NCBI RefSeq assembly: GCF_002078605.1 | Contig: NZ_MSJR01000008.1 | Span: 124,001-188,000 of the forward strand | Source: Salegentibacter sediminis | GTDB taxonomy: Bacteria > Bacteroidota > Bacteroidia > Flavobacteriales > Flavobacteriaceae | Length of the DNA stretch: 64,000 bases | Direction: 5' to 3' | Shown: positions 53,625-62,316 of the stretch, one piece after another | Numbering within the stretch: position 1 is the first letter of the stretch | Layout of the letters: each line of letters begins with the position of its first letter | The notes under the pieces: model-generated | What the model saw: the letters and a program-made list of their open reading frames with translations, nothing else | Databases searched by the model: none | What the model was told of the DNA's origin: nothing | Program-made: the position numbers and the translations under genes

Positions 53625-54607
53625 GTGAACTAAAGAAAATAACATACCGCGAAGCCCTGAAAGCAGGGATAAGGGAAGCTCTTCTCAATGATGACAGGGT
53701 ATTTCTTATGGGAGAAGATGTAGGCCGCTACGGGGGTGCCTTTGCGGTGAGCAAAAGTTTATTGGAAGAATTCGGGGAAGACCGGATTATGGACGTACCG
53801 CTCTCGGAATCGGGCTTTGTAGGAGCGGGTATCGGCGCCTCCCTGGCCGGGATGAAACCCATCGTGGAGGTGATGACGGTTAATTTTGGGCTACTCCCCA
53901 TGGACCAGATCGTAAACAATGCCGCAACTTTATTACATATGTCGGGAGGACAACTAAACGTGCCGGTAGTGATACGCATGAGCTGCGGGATAGGGAAACA
54001 GCTCGCTGCCCAGCATTCCCACAGTTGGGAGCCCTTATTTGCCCATATCCCGGGGCTGGTGGTAGTCTCGGTGGGAACTCATGAAGATGCGAGAGGAATG
54101 TTGCATACCGCCCTGGAACATCCCGATCCGGTGATCATTTTTGAATATACTTCTATGCTCAATCTGGAAGCTGAAATACAAATTGATGCCGGGCACACCG
54201 ATATTTCACGGGCAAAAGTCCGCCGGGAGGGAAAAGATATCTCCATTATCACCTACGGGATCGGGGTTTACAAGGCACTGGAGGCTGCAAAGCGTCTTTC
54301 GGAACAGGGCATAGATGCCGAAGTCATCGATCTTAGGGTACTCCGGCCTTTGGATGAGGATTGCTTTATAAAATCGGTTAGCAAAACCCACCGGGCATTG
54401 CTGGTAGAAGAAGCCTGGGCCTCTGTTAATATCTCTTCAGAAGTTAGCGCCCGTATTATGGAAAATGCCTTCTATGAGCTGGATGCCCCGGTGAAAAGAT
54501 TAGGCGGAAGCGAGGTGCCTATCCCCTATCCCCTACACCTGGAGAATGCCTCTGTGCCGCAGGTGGAAGATATAGAAAATGCAGTAATTAAAATACTCAG
54601 GCCATGA
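53621..54607 (+). CDS. 2-oxo-acid/acetoin dehydrogenase E1 component, beta subunit
   Basis: The 328-residue protein matches E1 beta: [31 protein letters not shown]... then [21 protein letters not shown], and [11 protein letters not shown] in the C-terminal transketolase domain. It forms the alpha2-beta2 E1 and binds TPP through the shared interface. ATG overlaps the end of E1 alpha by 4 bases (ATGA) and its stop overlaps the E2 start by 4 bases, so the three are translationally coupled. Length is normal. Confidence 0.92.
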   Translation: MSELKKITYREALKAGIREALLNDDRVFLMGEDVGRYGGAFAVSKSLLEEFGEDRIMDVPLSESGFVGAGIGASLAGMKPIVEVMTVNFGLLPMDQIVNNAATLLHMSGGQLNVPVVIRMSCGIGKQLAAQHSHSWEPLFAHIPGLVVVSVGTHEDARGMLHTALEHPDPVIIFEYTSMLNLEAEIQIDAGHTDISRAKVRREGKDISIITYGIGVYKALEAAKRLSEQGIDAEVIDLRVLRPLDEDCFIKSVSKTHRALLVEEAWASVNISSEVSARIMENAFYELDAPVKRLGGSEVPIPYPLHLENASVPQVEDIENAVIKILRP

Positions 54608-55821
54608 CAGACTTTTTAATGCCCAGCCTTGGGGCCGATATGGAAGCAGGGACGCTGGTGCAATGGAAAAAGAAACCCGGCGACCAACTCACACCGGGAG
54701 ATATCATTGCCGAGGTGGAAACCCAGAAAGGTCTTATTGAAATCGAGATTTTTGAAGCGGGGATCCTAGAAAGTTATCTCATCGAAGAGGGCGATAAAGT
54801 GCCAGTAGGCAGCCCCATGGCAAGACTCAGGCCTGAAGGCAGCTCTAAAAAAACCCCGGAAACACACCCTATTCAGGAAAAAAGCCAGGCCTCCAAGCCT
54901 TTGGCAGCTATTTCTGAAAAAACACCTTCAGAAAGCAGCTCTTCCCAAAAGAAAACTTCCGAAGAAATACCGCGGATTAAAATTTCTCCCCTTGCCCGCA
55001 GTATCGCCGAAAAAAATGGAATTGACCTATCAAGCATCACGGGCAGCGGGGAAGGAGGAGCTATCATCAAAGCAGATGTAGAAAAGGCCATGGTAGCGAA
55101 GGCCGGGGAGCCTGCCGGAAAAGAAACCAGGGAAGCGCCCTCTACCGCAAAAACAATTCCACAGGAAAGCATCCGCACTGCTGTGGCCGCTGCTATGAGC
55201 AGGTCCAACCGGGAGATTCCGCATTATTACCTCGAAAAAAGGATAGACATGCTGGCAGCGATGACCTGGTTACAGGAAGTCAACCGGCAACGGAAAATCT
55301 CCGAGAGGTTGCTTCCAGTGGTGTTGTTCATCAAAGCGGTAGCCAAAGCCTTAGAAAGCTCTCCTGAACTGAATGGCATATGGGATAATGGCCTGCAAAT
55401 CCAAAACCAGGTAAATATAGGTTTTGTTATCTCCCTTCGAGCCGGTGGACTGCTGGTACCCGCCATCCGCGACGCCGATCTCAAAAGCCCGGAAGAGATC
55501 ATGGCAGTATTGAACGAGCTTATCCCCCGGGCCCGCGCCCTGAAACTCCGCAGTTCAGAGCTTAGCGATTCCACCATCACTATTACCAGTCTTGGTGAAA
55601 ATGGCGCCGATAAGGTGTTTGGAGTGATTTATCCTCCGCAGGTCGCTATTGTAGGTTTTGGCAGTATAATCAATGAGGCAGTGGTTCATGAGGGAATGCT
55701 GGCCATACGTCCTGTGGTTCACGTTAGTCTTGCCGGAGATCACCGCGCCACAGACGGGCTCTCTGGTAGCCGTTTCCTGGAAGCTCTTAATAATAATTTA
55801 CAAAATCCCAACGCCTTATGA
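54604..55821 (+). CDS. Dihydrolipoamide acyltransferase E2 component
   Basis: The 405-residue E2 has an N-terminal lipoyl domain (about 1-75) with lipoyl-lysine K42 in [10 protein letters not shown], a Ser/Pro/Lys-rich linker, a peripheral-subunit-binding domain (about 118-155, [26 protein letters not shown]) and a C-terminal catalytic domain (about 180-405) with GDHRATDG (H380, D384). It transfers the acyl group from lipoamide to CoA. There is a single lipoyl domain. No E3 gene follows. The expected acceptor is CoA, but the ACP gene immediately downstream makes ACP a possible alternative acceptor. It overlaps the ACP start by 4 bases. Confidence 0.92.
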   Translation: MTDFLMPSLGADMEAGTLVQWKKKPGDQLTPGDIIAEVETQKGLIEIEIFEAGILESYLIEEGDKVPVGSPMARLRPEGSSKKTPETHPIQEKSQASKPLAAISEKTPSESSSSQKKTSEEIPRIKISPLARSIAEKNGIDLSSITGSGEGGAIIKADVEKAMVAKAGEPAGKETREAPSTAKTIPQESIRTAVAAAMSRSNREIPHYYLEKRIDMLAAMTWLQEVNRQRKISERLLPVVLFIKAVAKALESSPELNGIWDNGLQIQNQVNIGFVISLRAGGLLVPAIRDADLKSPEEIMAVLNELIPRARALKLRSSELSDSTITITSLGENGADKVFGVIYPPQVAIVGFGSIINEAVVHEGMLAIRPVVHVSLAGDHRATDGLSGSRFLEALNNNLQNPNAL

Positions 55822-56063
55822 CTCGTGAACACATCCAATCGACCATCTTTGAGCTCCTTAAAAAGACAGCTCCCGAAACAGATCCCCACAGCCTACGTCC
55901 CGATGAAAACATAAGGGAAGCACTTAATATTGACTCCTTTGATGCCCTGCAATTTCTTGTCGCTTTAAATGAAAAACTCGGAATCGATATCCCCGAAGAA
56001 GACTATAGCAAGACAACCACACTTGGTTCCCTGACAGATTATTTGGAGCAAAGGTCCCGGTAA
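55818..56063 (+). CDS. Stand-alone acyl carrier protein
   Basis: The 81-residue acidic protein has the phosphopantetheine attachment pattern ALNIDSFDALQF (S40) and an overall three-to-four-helix acyl carrier fold (IQSTIFELLKKTAPE...GIDIPEEDYSKTTTLGSLTDYL). It starts with ATG overlapping the E2 stop by 4 bases, so it is made in step with the complex. It is not near fab genes. It would carry the acyl group produced by the ligase or E1-E2 unit. The target pathway is not visible here. Confidence 0.85.
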   Translation: MTREHIQSTIFELLKKTAPETDPHSLRPDENIREALNIDSFDALQFLVALNEKLGIDIPEEDYSKTTTLGSLTDYLEQRSR

Positions 56064-56605
56064 AGGGTCAAGCCCGGGATGACGACTCAAAGAAAACCGC
56101 ATACCCGAAAACGCACAACCGGGAACCCACAACCGGAAAGCGCAGGATGAGATTCCGGGTTAAGCCCGGAATGACGATTTCAACGAAACCGCAGAACCGA
56201 GAACGCACAACCGAGAACCGAGAACTCACCACTGAAGAAACCCACTTCTCCCGTCACCCTGAGCTTGACTAAGGACCTTGTTCGCCCGACGTAACACCCC
56301 TTGCCTGCTCAAATTTTCATAAATCCGGTTTTGATAAACTGAAATCAAAACTGCCTACAATAAAAAGAATTTCAATCTGAACGTGCCCATTAAACCAAAC
56401 TCAATTTTTTTTCCTTAAATTAGTAGCCAAGCTTAAGCTCACCCCCAACTAATTCCAATACCTGTTCCCTGCCCCGGGAGATTATTACTAATAATAAGCT
56501 TTTTACCAATACCGGTCTATTGTCGTTTTTTAGATGTTTTCTAAAAAAAGAAGTTTTGAATTCCCCACCATAATAGTATTAAAGGAAATTAAATCCCATT
56601 GTTCA
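56064..56605. repeat. Intergenic dispersed palindromic repeats
   Basis: This 542-base gap contains a cluster of dispersed repeat units: a partial GGGTCAAGCCCGGGATGAC unit at 56065-56083, a full GGATGAG unit at 56145-56175 with ATTCCGGG/CCCGGAAT arms (56152-56172), accompanying AACCGAGAAC-type short repeats (56180-56230), and a degenerate ACCCTGAG-type palindrome at about 56256-56275. These recur at 59637-59985. The last third (56330-56605) is AT-rich and would hold the promoter for the LytTR regulator. No ORF was supported. Confidence 0.75.
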
Positions 56606-57352
56606 ATGATTCAGCCCATACAGATATTACTAGTTGAAGATGAGATGATTATTGCCGCAACCATTTCCCTGCAACTTACAGAAATGGGCTATGAAGTTTC
56701 AGGAATTATACCCCGTGGGGAAGACGCCCTGCACCTGATTAAGAAAAATCTGCCGGATATCGTCCTGATTGACATTCAGCTTAGAGGTCGCTTAGACGGA
56801 ATTGATACCGCCCGGAAAATGCAGGAATTATGTCCTAATCTTGCTATCATCTATCTTACGCCCAATGCAGACCAGGCAAATTTTGAAAGGGCAAAAGATA
56901 CCAAACCCTATGCTTTTATTTCCAAACCTTTTAAAAGATTGGATTTACAGCGAACTATAGAATCAACTGTAAATCAGATAAGCTGTAGTATTAAAATCCA
57001 GGACCCGGATGTAAAGACCGAAAATTCTACTTACATCCTTAAAGATTGCCTTTTTATAAGACATCATGAAAGCATGATTAAATTGGATATTAAAGCGATT
57101 AGGTATATTGAGGCCGAGCGAAATTATAGCAGAATCTTTTGTAGCGAAAAAGAGCATCTGTTAGTATCCTCCCTTAAAGAAATGAATAAAAAACTTCCGC
57201 AACAACACTTTTTAAGAATCCATAGGTCATATATTATCAACCTCTCCCGAATAGATGAAATCGCAGGAACCTATGTTGTTATTGCAAAAAAGGCCATCCC
57301 CATGACTAAAGCAATGCGACCCGAACTTTTAAAAAGGTTACAAACCATTTAA
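56606..57352 (+). CDS. LytTR-family response regulator
   Basis: The product (248 residues from ATG at 56606) has a receiver domain (about 5-120) with phospho-acceptor D56 (LIDIQL), acidic pocket E11/D12/E13 and a conserved K near 105 (SKPFKR). A C-terminal LytTR DNA-binding domain (about 145-245) shows YIEAERNYSRIFC and FLRIHRSYIINLSRIDEI. It would bind direct-repeat-like sites near -35 after phosphorylation. A longer frame from 56534 lacks receiver homology. No kinase is adjacent, so its partner is unknown. It is followed by genes for two secreted proteins and an epimerase that may be targets. Confidence 0.92.
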   Translation: MIQPIQILLVEDEMIIAATISLQLTEMGYEVSGIIPRGEDALHLIKKNLPDIVLIDIQLRGRLDGIDTARKMQELCPNLAIIYLTPNADQANFERAKDTKPYAFISKPFKRLDLQRTIESTVNQISCSIKIQDPDVKTENSTYILKDCLFIRHHESMIKLDIKAIRYIEAERNYSRIFCSEKEHLLVSSLKEMNKKLPQQHFLRIHRSYIINLSRIDEIAGTYVVIAKKAIPMTKAMRPELLKRLQTI

Positions 57353-57412
57353 GGCTTCGGGAAAATAAACAGCCCTTTGGGACAGCATTCCCAGGTATTC
57401 GTCCTAAACAAC

Positions 57413-57443
57413 TTGATTTCAACAAATTACAATTCTACTTTAG
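57413..57443 (+). promoter_or_regulatory. Probable promoter of the secreted-protein operon
   Basis: TTG (57413-57415) is followed after 20 bases by TACTTTAG (57436-57443), a one-mismatch Bacteroidota -7 box. It lies 27 bases before the ATG at 57471. It is consistent with independent transcription of the 57471-59630 genes. Confidence 0.45.
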
Positions 57444-57470
57444 GTTGCTATTAATCTAAAATAGTATATT

Positions 57471-58238
57471 ATGAATACTCTAAAATTTATGGCCTTATTT
57501 ATTGCAGTTATAGGCTTAAACACCAATGCATTATTTTCCCAAAACGGTAGTTCCAATCAGGCTTTTTGGATACATGAAGATCAGGTTAAACCCTCTATGC
57601 TTAAGGAATATGAAGCCGCTACCAAAGATTTTATCGCGGCCTGTAAAGAACATGATCTAAAAGACTATGACTGGTCTACTGCCCAGGTTAATGGCGGTAA
57701 TTATTTGAGCATTGCCCCGATTGAAAAAATGGCCGATTTCGATAAGAATCCTCTGGCGCCTTTAGCCGAAAAAATGGGAGAAGAAAAATTCAGAGCCATG
57801 TTTTCCCGATTTGATAAAACTTATGACGTACACAAAAATTATATAGTCCATTTAATTAAGGACCTATCTTATATGCCAAATGGCATGGACACCAACACCC
57901 CCGGCCAGGACTACAGAAAATGGCACTTCTTTTACGTGACTCCTCAAAATGTTGCTAATCTTCGGAATAAGATAAATGAAATTAAAAACTTATATGAAGA
58001 AAAGGGCGCAAAAGAACACTTCAGGATCTATCGCAATGGCTTCGGGACTCCCGGCGATTATTACCTCGCAGTAATTTCGGCAAAGGATGAACAATCCTAT
58101 GCAAAAATTTCCGATGAAACAGAAACGCTTCTGGGAGAAGAAGGCAATAGACTCTTTGAAGAAATGATGAAATATGTGCATAAATATGAAACTAAAACCG
58201 GCCGTATGCGCCCCGACCTGGCGTATACATCTAATTAA
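57471..58238 (+). CDS. Secreted protein of unknown function
   Basis: The 255-residue protein has a signal peptide (cleavage near LFSQ, residue 24) and two similar halves (about 28-130 and 140-240) of mixed alpha/beta character, each with WIHEDQV/WHFFYVT-like aromatic segments. This is reminiscent of a dimeric alpha-beta-barrel (ABM-like) fold. There is no clear active site. It lies between an orphan LytTR regulator and a smaller secreted protein gene, with which it is probably co-transcribed (11-base gap). The family is not recognised. Confidence 0.75.
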   Translation: MNTLKFMALFIAVIGLNTNALFSQNGSSNQAFWIHEDQVKPSMLKEYEAATKDFIAACKEHDLKDYDWSTAQVNGGNYLSIAPIEKMADFDKNPLAPLAEKMGEEKFRAMFSRFDKTYDVHKNYIVHLIKDLSYMPNGMDTNTPGQDYRKWHFFYVTPQNVANLRNKINEIKNLYEEKGAKEHFRIYRNGFGTPGDYYLAVISAKDEQSYAKISDETETLLGEEGNRLFEEMMKYVHKYETKTGRMRPDLAYTSN

Positions 58239-58249
58239 AAACAATCACG

Positions 58250-58672
58250 ATGAAAAGCCTGAGATCATATTTTTTCCTTATTTCGTTTGTTTTACTGGGG
58301 GTTAGTCCGTCAAATGCTCAGAACACAAATAATCAATTGATCGTGCAGGAGATCTACGATTATTTGCAGGATAAAAATTCCACTTCCCGGGATATAGCCC
58401 GCTTAACCGGGAAGATAAAATGGGATGATGAAATCCACCGGAAAAACCTCCCTAAAAAGAACGGGATAAATTTTATCACGGTGCTGAATAATGAATATGG
58501 CAGGGTTTTATTCGAAAGGCTGAGCTTTAAGGAAGTAGAAAGAGATAAGGTGGTGGTTACGGGAATAATGAGTGGCCGCCAGGCTACCGAATGTGAATAT
58601 ATCTCCACCAATTTTCAGCATAAATGGTCCTTAGCTTTAGCTCAAGGGCAAATCATCGGCTTTTCTGAATAA
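58250..58672 (+). CDS. Small secreted protein of unknown function
   Basis: The 140-residue protein has a signal peptide ending near SNA/Q (residue 23) and a compact domain with alternating charged and hydrophobic strands (YDYLQDKNSTSRDIARLTGK, VVVTGIMSGRQATECEYIS). A single Cys is present. It starts 11 bases after the preceding gene and ends 19 bases before the epimerase gene, suggesting a three-gene unit. No family was recognised. Confidence 0.7.
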   Translation: MKSLRSYFFLISFVLLGVSPSNAQNTNNQLIVQEIYDYLQDKNSTSRDIARLTGKIKWDDEIHRKNLPKKNGINFITVLNNEYGRVLFERLSFKEVERDKVVVTGIMSGRQATECEYISTNFQHKWSLALAQGQIIGFSE

Positions 58673-58691
58673 GCCTGAACAATGACAAAAA

Positions 58692-59630
58692 ATGAAACGA
58701 GTAGGAATTATAGGAGGCTCGGGCTTTATTGGCAGCTATATAACCCGAAAATTTTTAGAGGAAGCCTACGAGGTTAAAGTCTCGGTTACCGATATTAATA
58801 AAAGTGAAAAATATAAACATCTTTTCAACCTAAAAAATTCCGATAATCTGCACATCCAGGCCTTAAAAGTAGAACAGTTTGAAGCTCTTGAGAATTTCAT
58901 CAAAGATTGTGATTTGGTGATCCATAGCGGTACTCCTTTTCAACTCGATGTAAAAGACCCGCAGACGGAACTCCTTGATCCTACAATAAAAGGCACCCAG
59001 AATTTCCTCCGGGCTATAAGCGCAGCCAAAGATATTGAAAAACTGGTTTTTATAGCTTCGGTAGCGGCCTGGAACACCAATTTCCCTATGCCCGCCGGCG
59101 GTAAAAGCTTTACCGACACCTACGATGAAAATGAAGTAGGCTATACCAATTCTCAGAGCCATCCTTATGCCCGGGCAAAATTTATCGCCAACCAGATGGT
59201 AAACGATTTTATAAAAGAAAATCCCCAGCTCCTATTTGAAATAAGCTCCCTTTCCCCGGTAATGGTAATGGGAAGATCACTATCAAAAAGGGAAGATTCG
59301 ACCTCCACGGGGATGCAGTTTCTTATAAAAAACAACATAGCTCCTAACGATTTTACCCAGGCCCTCTTCGATAATGATGTTCCTTTTGCGGTAGTGGATG
59401 TAGAAGATGTGGCAGAAGCAAGCTTCCTTGCGGCCACAAAAAAGGGCCTTCACGGAAAGAATTATTTATTGAGTAGTGAAACCTTTAAAGTATCTGATAT
59501 TCATGAAATGCTTAATAAAAGGGAGCCTAAGGAAAAAGCGCAGGTTATCTATAAAAACGACCTGGCAAAAACCGATTTGGGAGTTCAATTCAGGCCGGTA
59601 AAACAAACCCTCAACACCTATTCAACATAA
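58692..59630 (+). CDS. Extended SDR: NAD-dependent epimerase/dehydratase-like
   Basis: The 312-residue protein has the GGSGFIGS motif (8-15) for NAD(P) binding and the catalytic S123, Y159 and K163 (YARAK). It resembles dihydroflavonol-4-reductase/ketoreductase-like extended SDRs that act on small carbonyl compounds. It has no signal peptide and is cytoplasmic. It is the last gene of the probable unit with the two secreted proteins. Substrate is unknown. Confidence 0.88.
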   Translation: MKRVGIIGGSGFIGSYITRKFLEEAYEVKVSVTDINKSEKYKHLFNLKNSDNLHIQALKVEQFEALENFIKDCDLVIHSGTPFQLDVKDPQTELLDPTIKGTQNFLRAISAAKDIEKLVFIASVAAWNTNFPMPAGGKSFTDTYDENEVGYTNSQSHPYARAKFIANQMVNDFIKENPQLLFEISSLSPVMVMGRSLSKREDSTSTGMQFLIKNNIAPNDFTQALFDNDVPFAVVDVEDVAEASFLAATKKGLHGKNYLLSSETFKVSDIHEMLNKREPKEKAQVIYKNDLAKTDLGVQFRPVKQTLNTYST

Positions 59631-60027
59631 AAAAGGGGTAAGCCCGGGAGTTATCCTGCTTTTAGAAATCAGTGACCGGGAAAACTTAAATTAATTAAAC
59701 CCAGAGTTATGAAAAATTTATTAGTCTTAATCGCGGATGAGATTCCGGGTCAAGCCCGGAATGACGATTTCAACAAAACCGCAGAACCGAGAACGCACAA
59801 CTCACAACCGAAAAAACCCACTCCCCCGTCACCCTGAGCTCGACTCAGGGTCTCATCTGAGTGAGCAACAAAGAACTTCAGAACCCACAACGGAAAATTA
59901 TTAGGATGAGATTCCGGGTCAAGCCCGGAATGACTACTCCAGGAAAACCGCAGAACCGAGAACCCATAACCGAGAACTGGATAAACCAACTCCCCCTCTA
60001 AACCTCAAACAAGAAACAAACCGGCCC
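59631..60027. repeat. Second cluster of dispersed palindromic repeats
   Basis: This 397-base region holds two full GGATGAG units with ATTCCGGG-N5-CCCGGAAT palindromes (59742-59762 and 59911-59931), one perfect ACCCTGAG-N5-CTCAGGGT palindrome (59831-59851), AACCGAGAAC-type short repeats, and a partial unit at 59637-59648. It has the same composition as 56064-56280. No gene is supported. A short ORF at 59709 begins like a signal peptide but runs into repeat sequence. Confidence 0.8.
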
Positions 60028-60921
60028 CTACTCCCTTTTTGAGATCAGCCCCGAAGTCAGTAAAATTCCCAGGAATACCACTACCATCCCTACCACATCC
60101 ATAAGCTTAATACGATCTCCAAAAGCCAGCCAGGCCATGAACATGGTCACCGGCGGGCCCAGGTAAAACAAACTGGCAACCCGGGTAGCATCCAGACGTT
60201 CGATGAGGCGCCACATGAGCACATAAGCCCCCAGGGAAACCGCCAGGATCAGCCAGATCATCGCATAAGTGAATTCCGGCACCCATTCTACAGCCAGATC
60301 TTCAACCAAAACAGCAGGTAAGGCCAGAGCCAATGCTGTTGCCATGCTCTGATAAAAGAGGGTCTGGTCCAGTGGTAATTTTTCCTGTTTGTTCTTTATC
60401 TCCATTTTGCGCTGTATCAAGCTAGCGACGGTGATTCCGATAACAGACCCAAGCGGAATAAGATACCCGAAGATGGAACCTGAATCGCCAAAGTCTATTC
60501 TGGAAACCACAGTGATCGCCACGCCTATAAAACCGAGTATAAGCCCCAGCCACTGTTTCCGGCTGGTTTCTTCATTGGTAACATACCCCGAAAGTGCGCC
60601 CGTAGCCAATGGTTGCAGGGCCACGATAAGAGCTACAATTCCTGCCGGAACATCTTTATCCAGGGCTAGTAACACACAGGTAAGCCAAACCCCATGCGCC
60701 AAAAAACCGATTAACATATTTAAAGCGGCTACCTTTAAACCTACCCATCTTAACCTGTTTCTTATAAGCAGGTAAAGCGCCAGTATTACAGTTGCGGCCA
60801 GGTAGCGTAAAAAGATCAGGGTATAGGGCCCCGTATAAGGCAGGCCATACTCCGCCCCTATAAACCCGGAGTTCCATAACAGCACGAAACCCACAATTAA
60901 TAAAATTGTACTTTTTTTCAT
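60028..60921 (-). CDS. EamA/DMT-family transporter
   Basis: The product (297 residues from ATG at 60921) is a ten-helix drug/metabolite transporter with two EamA repeats (about 4-140 and 150-290), containing WNSGFIGAEYGLPYTGPYTLIFLRY near the first repeat. Members export amino acids, nucleosides, or organic compounds. A TTG at 60942 would overlap the upstream gene by 4 bases but the ATG at 60921 is preferred. It lies 17 bases after the serine hydrolase gene, so co-transcription is likely. Confidence 0.9.
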   Translation of the reverse strand: MKKSTILLIVGFVLLWNSGFIGAEYGLPYTGPYTLIFLRYLAATVILALYLLIRNRLRWVGLKVAALNMLIGFLAHGVWLTCVLLALDKDVPAGIVALIVALQPLATGALSGYVTNEETSRKQWLGLILGFIGVAITVVSRIDFGDSGSIFGYLIPLGSVIGITVASLIQRKMEIKNKQEKLPLDQTLFYQSMATALALALPAVLVEDLAVEWVPEFTYAMIWLILAVSLGAYVLMWRLIERLDATRVASLFYLGPPVTMFMAWLAFGDRIKLMDVVGMVVVFLGILLTSGLISKRE

Positions 60922-60938
60922 GAAAGTTCGAATTTTAT

Positions 60939-62297
60939 TCAACCTTTCTCCGGATTTCTGGACCTTTTTCCAGTAATACGATTTCCGTTAATTTCTATAA
61001 TCATAACTCCTTTTTCAAAAGAGATTTTCAGTTCATCGGTATAGGTAAGTTTTAATGATTTGTTTTCACTGGCTAAAAGCTCATCATCCATGAATAATCT
61101 TCCTTCAACCTCATGTAATTTAATATTAGTCTTGTTAATTCCCAGGTGTTTTGTAAGTTCCTCTTTATCGAAAAAATAAGTACCAAAATGTTCTGCAAAT
61201 AACTCTGGGTTTGCCAATTCATCCTCATAGGGTAGGTCAACACTTGCTCCCTTTGTGCTGAGATACAAATCCCGTAACAATTGTAAAATAGGCGTATTAC
61301 CCCAATTAGAAGTAATGCCTATAAAACCACCTGTTTCAGGTAACCTTATTATAACACTTTTGGTTCCATAACCGCTGCCTGCTGCAAAATAAATTTTTTC
61401 TTCACCAAAATATTTAATACTCCAGACATAAGCTTCAAAATCTGTTTCTCCACTTTTTACATAAGGCTGAAATAATAACTTCGTGTATTCCTTTGAAAGC
61501 AGCCTATTGGCTTCCACCGCTTTTATAAATTTAAATAAATCAGAGGGAGTGGAATATAATCCGCCTCCGGCATTATCTCCCAAATGTTTGCTTCTCTGTG
61601 CGAACTCCAATCCATTGGAGGTTATTCGGTAGGGCACTGCTAATCTTTTCACCACATTTTTTCCACTATAATAACCGGTATTATTCAGGTTCAAAGCTTC
61701 GATAATGTTTTGCTGAAGAAATGCTTCATACCCTAAATCACTTATTCTTTCAATAATGGCTCCTAGTACCGTAATACCAGCATTGGAATATTCATAACGC
61801 GCCCCGGGTGTAAACAATAAACTCTGCTTCTCAATTAGATCAAGCTGTTCCTTAAAATTTAAATTTTGATGAGGCTGAATACCCGATTCTCGTGGGAGTC
61901 CCGAGGTGTGAGTTAATAAATGGTGTATAGTAATGCTGTCGCCCCATATTGCTTCTAAAGTTGGCAAGTATTCTTTAATAGGTTTATGTAATTCTACTTT
62001 ATTATCTTCTGCTAATAGTAATATGGCTAATGCTGTGAAGGTTTTTGAAATGGAATTAATGGAAAATCGAGTGTCCCTGGTATTCTTAATATCAAAGCTC
62101 CTATTGGCATACCCATAGCTTTTTTCAAATGATACCCGATTATTTGAAGCCACTAATATACTCCCGGAAAATCCATATACATTTTCATAAGCTTCAGCTA
62201 TTTCATTTAACTTATCTCCTAAACCTGATCCCTGAGTCCAGCCTGTAGTTAGGTATAGCAATAAAAATACTTTCAATAATACGGTTTTCATGGTCAC
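60939..62297 (-). CDS. Class C beta-lactamase-like serine hydrolase
   Basis: The 452-residue protein has a signal peptide (cleavage near TTGWTQ), SISK (S82, K85), YSN (Y170, N172) and a C-terminal small beta domain (from about 370). The third motif is HTSG-like in position but the classic KTG is not clear. Family members include esterases, D,D-peptidases and beta-lactamase-like enzymes. It starts at ATG 62297 or the Met two codons later. It sits 19 bases downstream of the alpha/beta hydrolase gene in the same direction. Confidence 0.88.
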   Translation of the reverse strand: MTMKTVLLKVFLLLYLTTGWTQGSGLGDKLNEIAEAYENVYGFSGSILVASNNRVSFEKSYGYANRSFDIKNTRDTRFSINSISKTFTALAILLLAEDNKVELHKPIKEYLPTLEAIWGDSITIHHLLTHTSGLPRESGIQPHQNLNFKEQLDLIEKQSLLFTPGARYEYSNAGITVLGAIIERISDLGYEAFLQQNIIEALNLNNTGYYSGKNVVKRLAVPYRITSNGLEFAQRSKHLGDNAGGGLYSTPSDLFKFIKAVEANRLLSKEYTKLLFQPYVKSGETDFEAYVWSIKYFGEEKIYFAAGSGYGTKSVIIRLPETGGFIGITSNWGNTPILQLLRDLYLSTKGASVDLPYEDELANPELFAEHFGTYFFDKEELTKHLGINKTNIKLHEVEGRLFMDDELLASENKSLKLTYTDELKISFEKGVMIIEINGNRITGKRSRNPEKG

Positions 62298-62316
62298 TTA
62301 GTTTTTATGGTCTGTT

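Noticed and set aside
60922-60942. TTG start of the EamA gene overlapping the upstream gene by 4 bases
   Set aside because: ATG at 60921 begins directly at the first membrane helix. The overlap looks attractive but the codon is weak.
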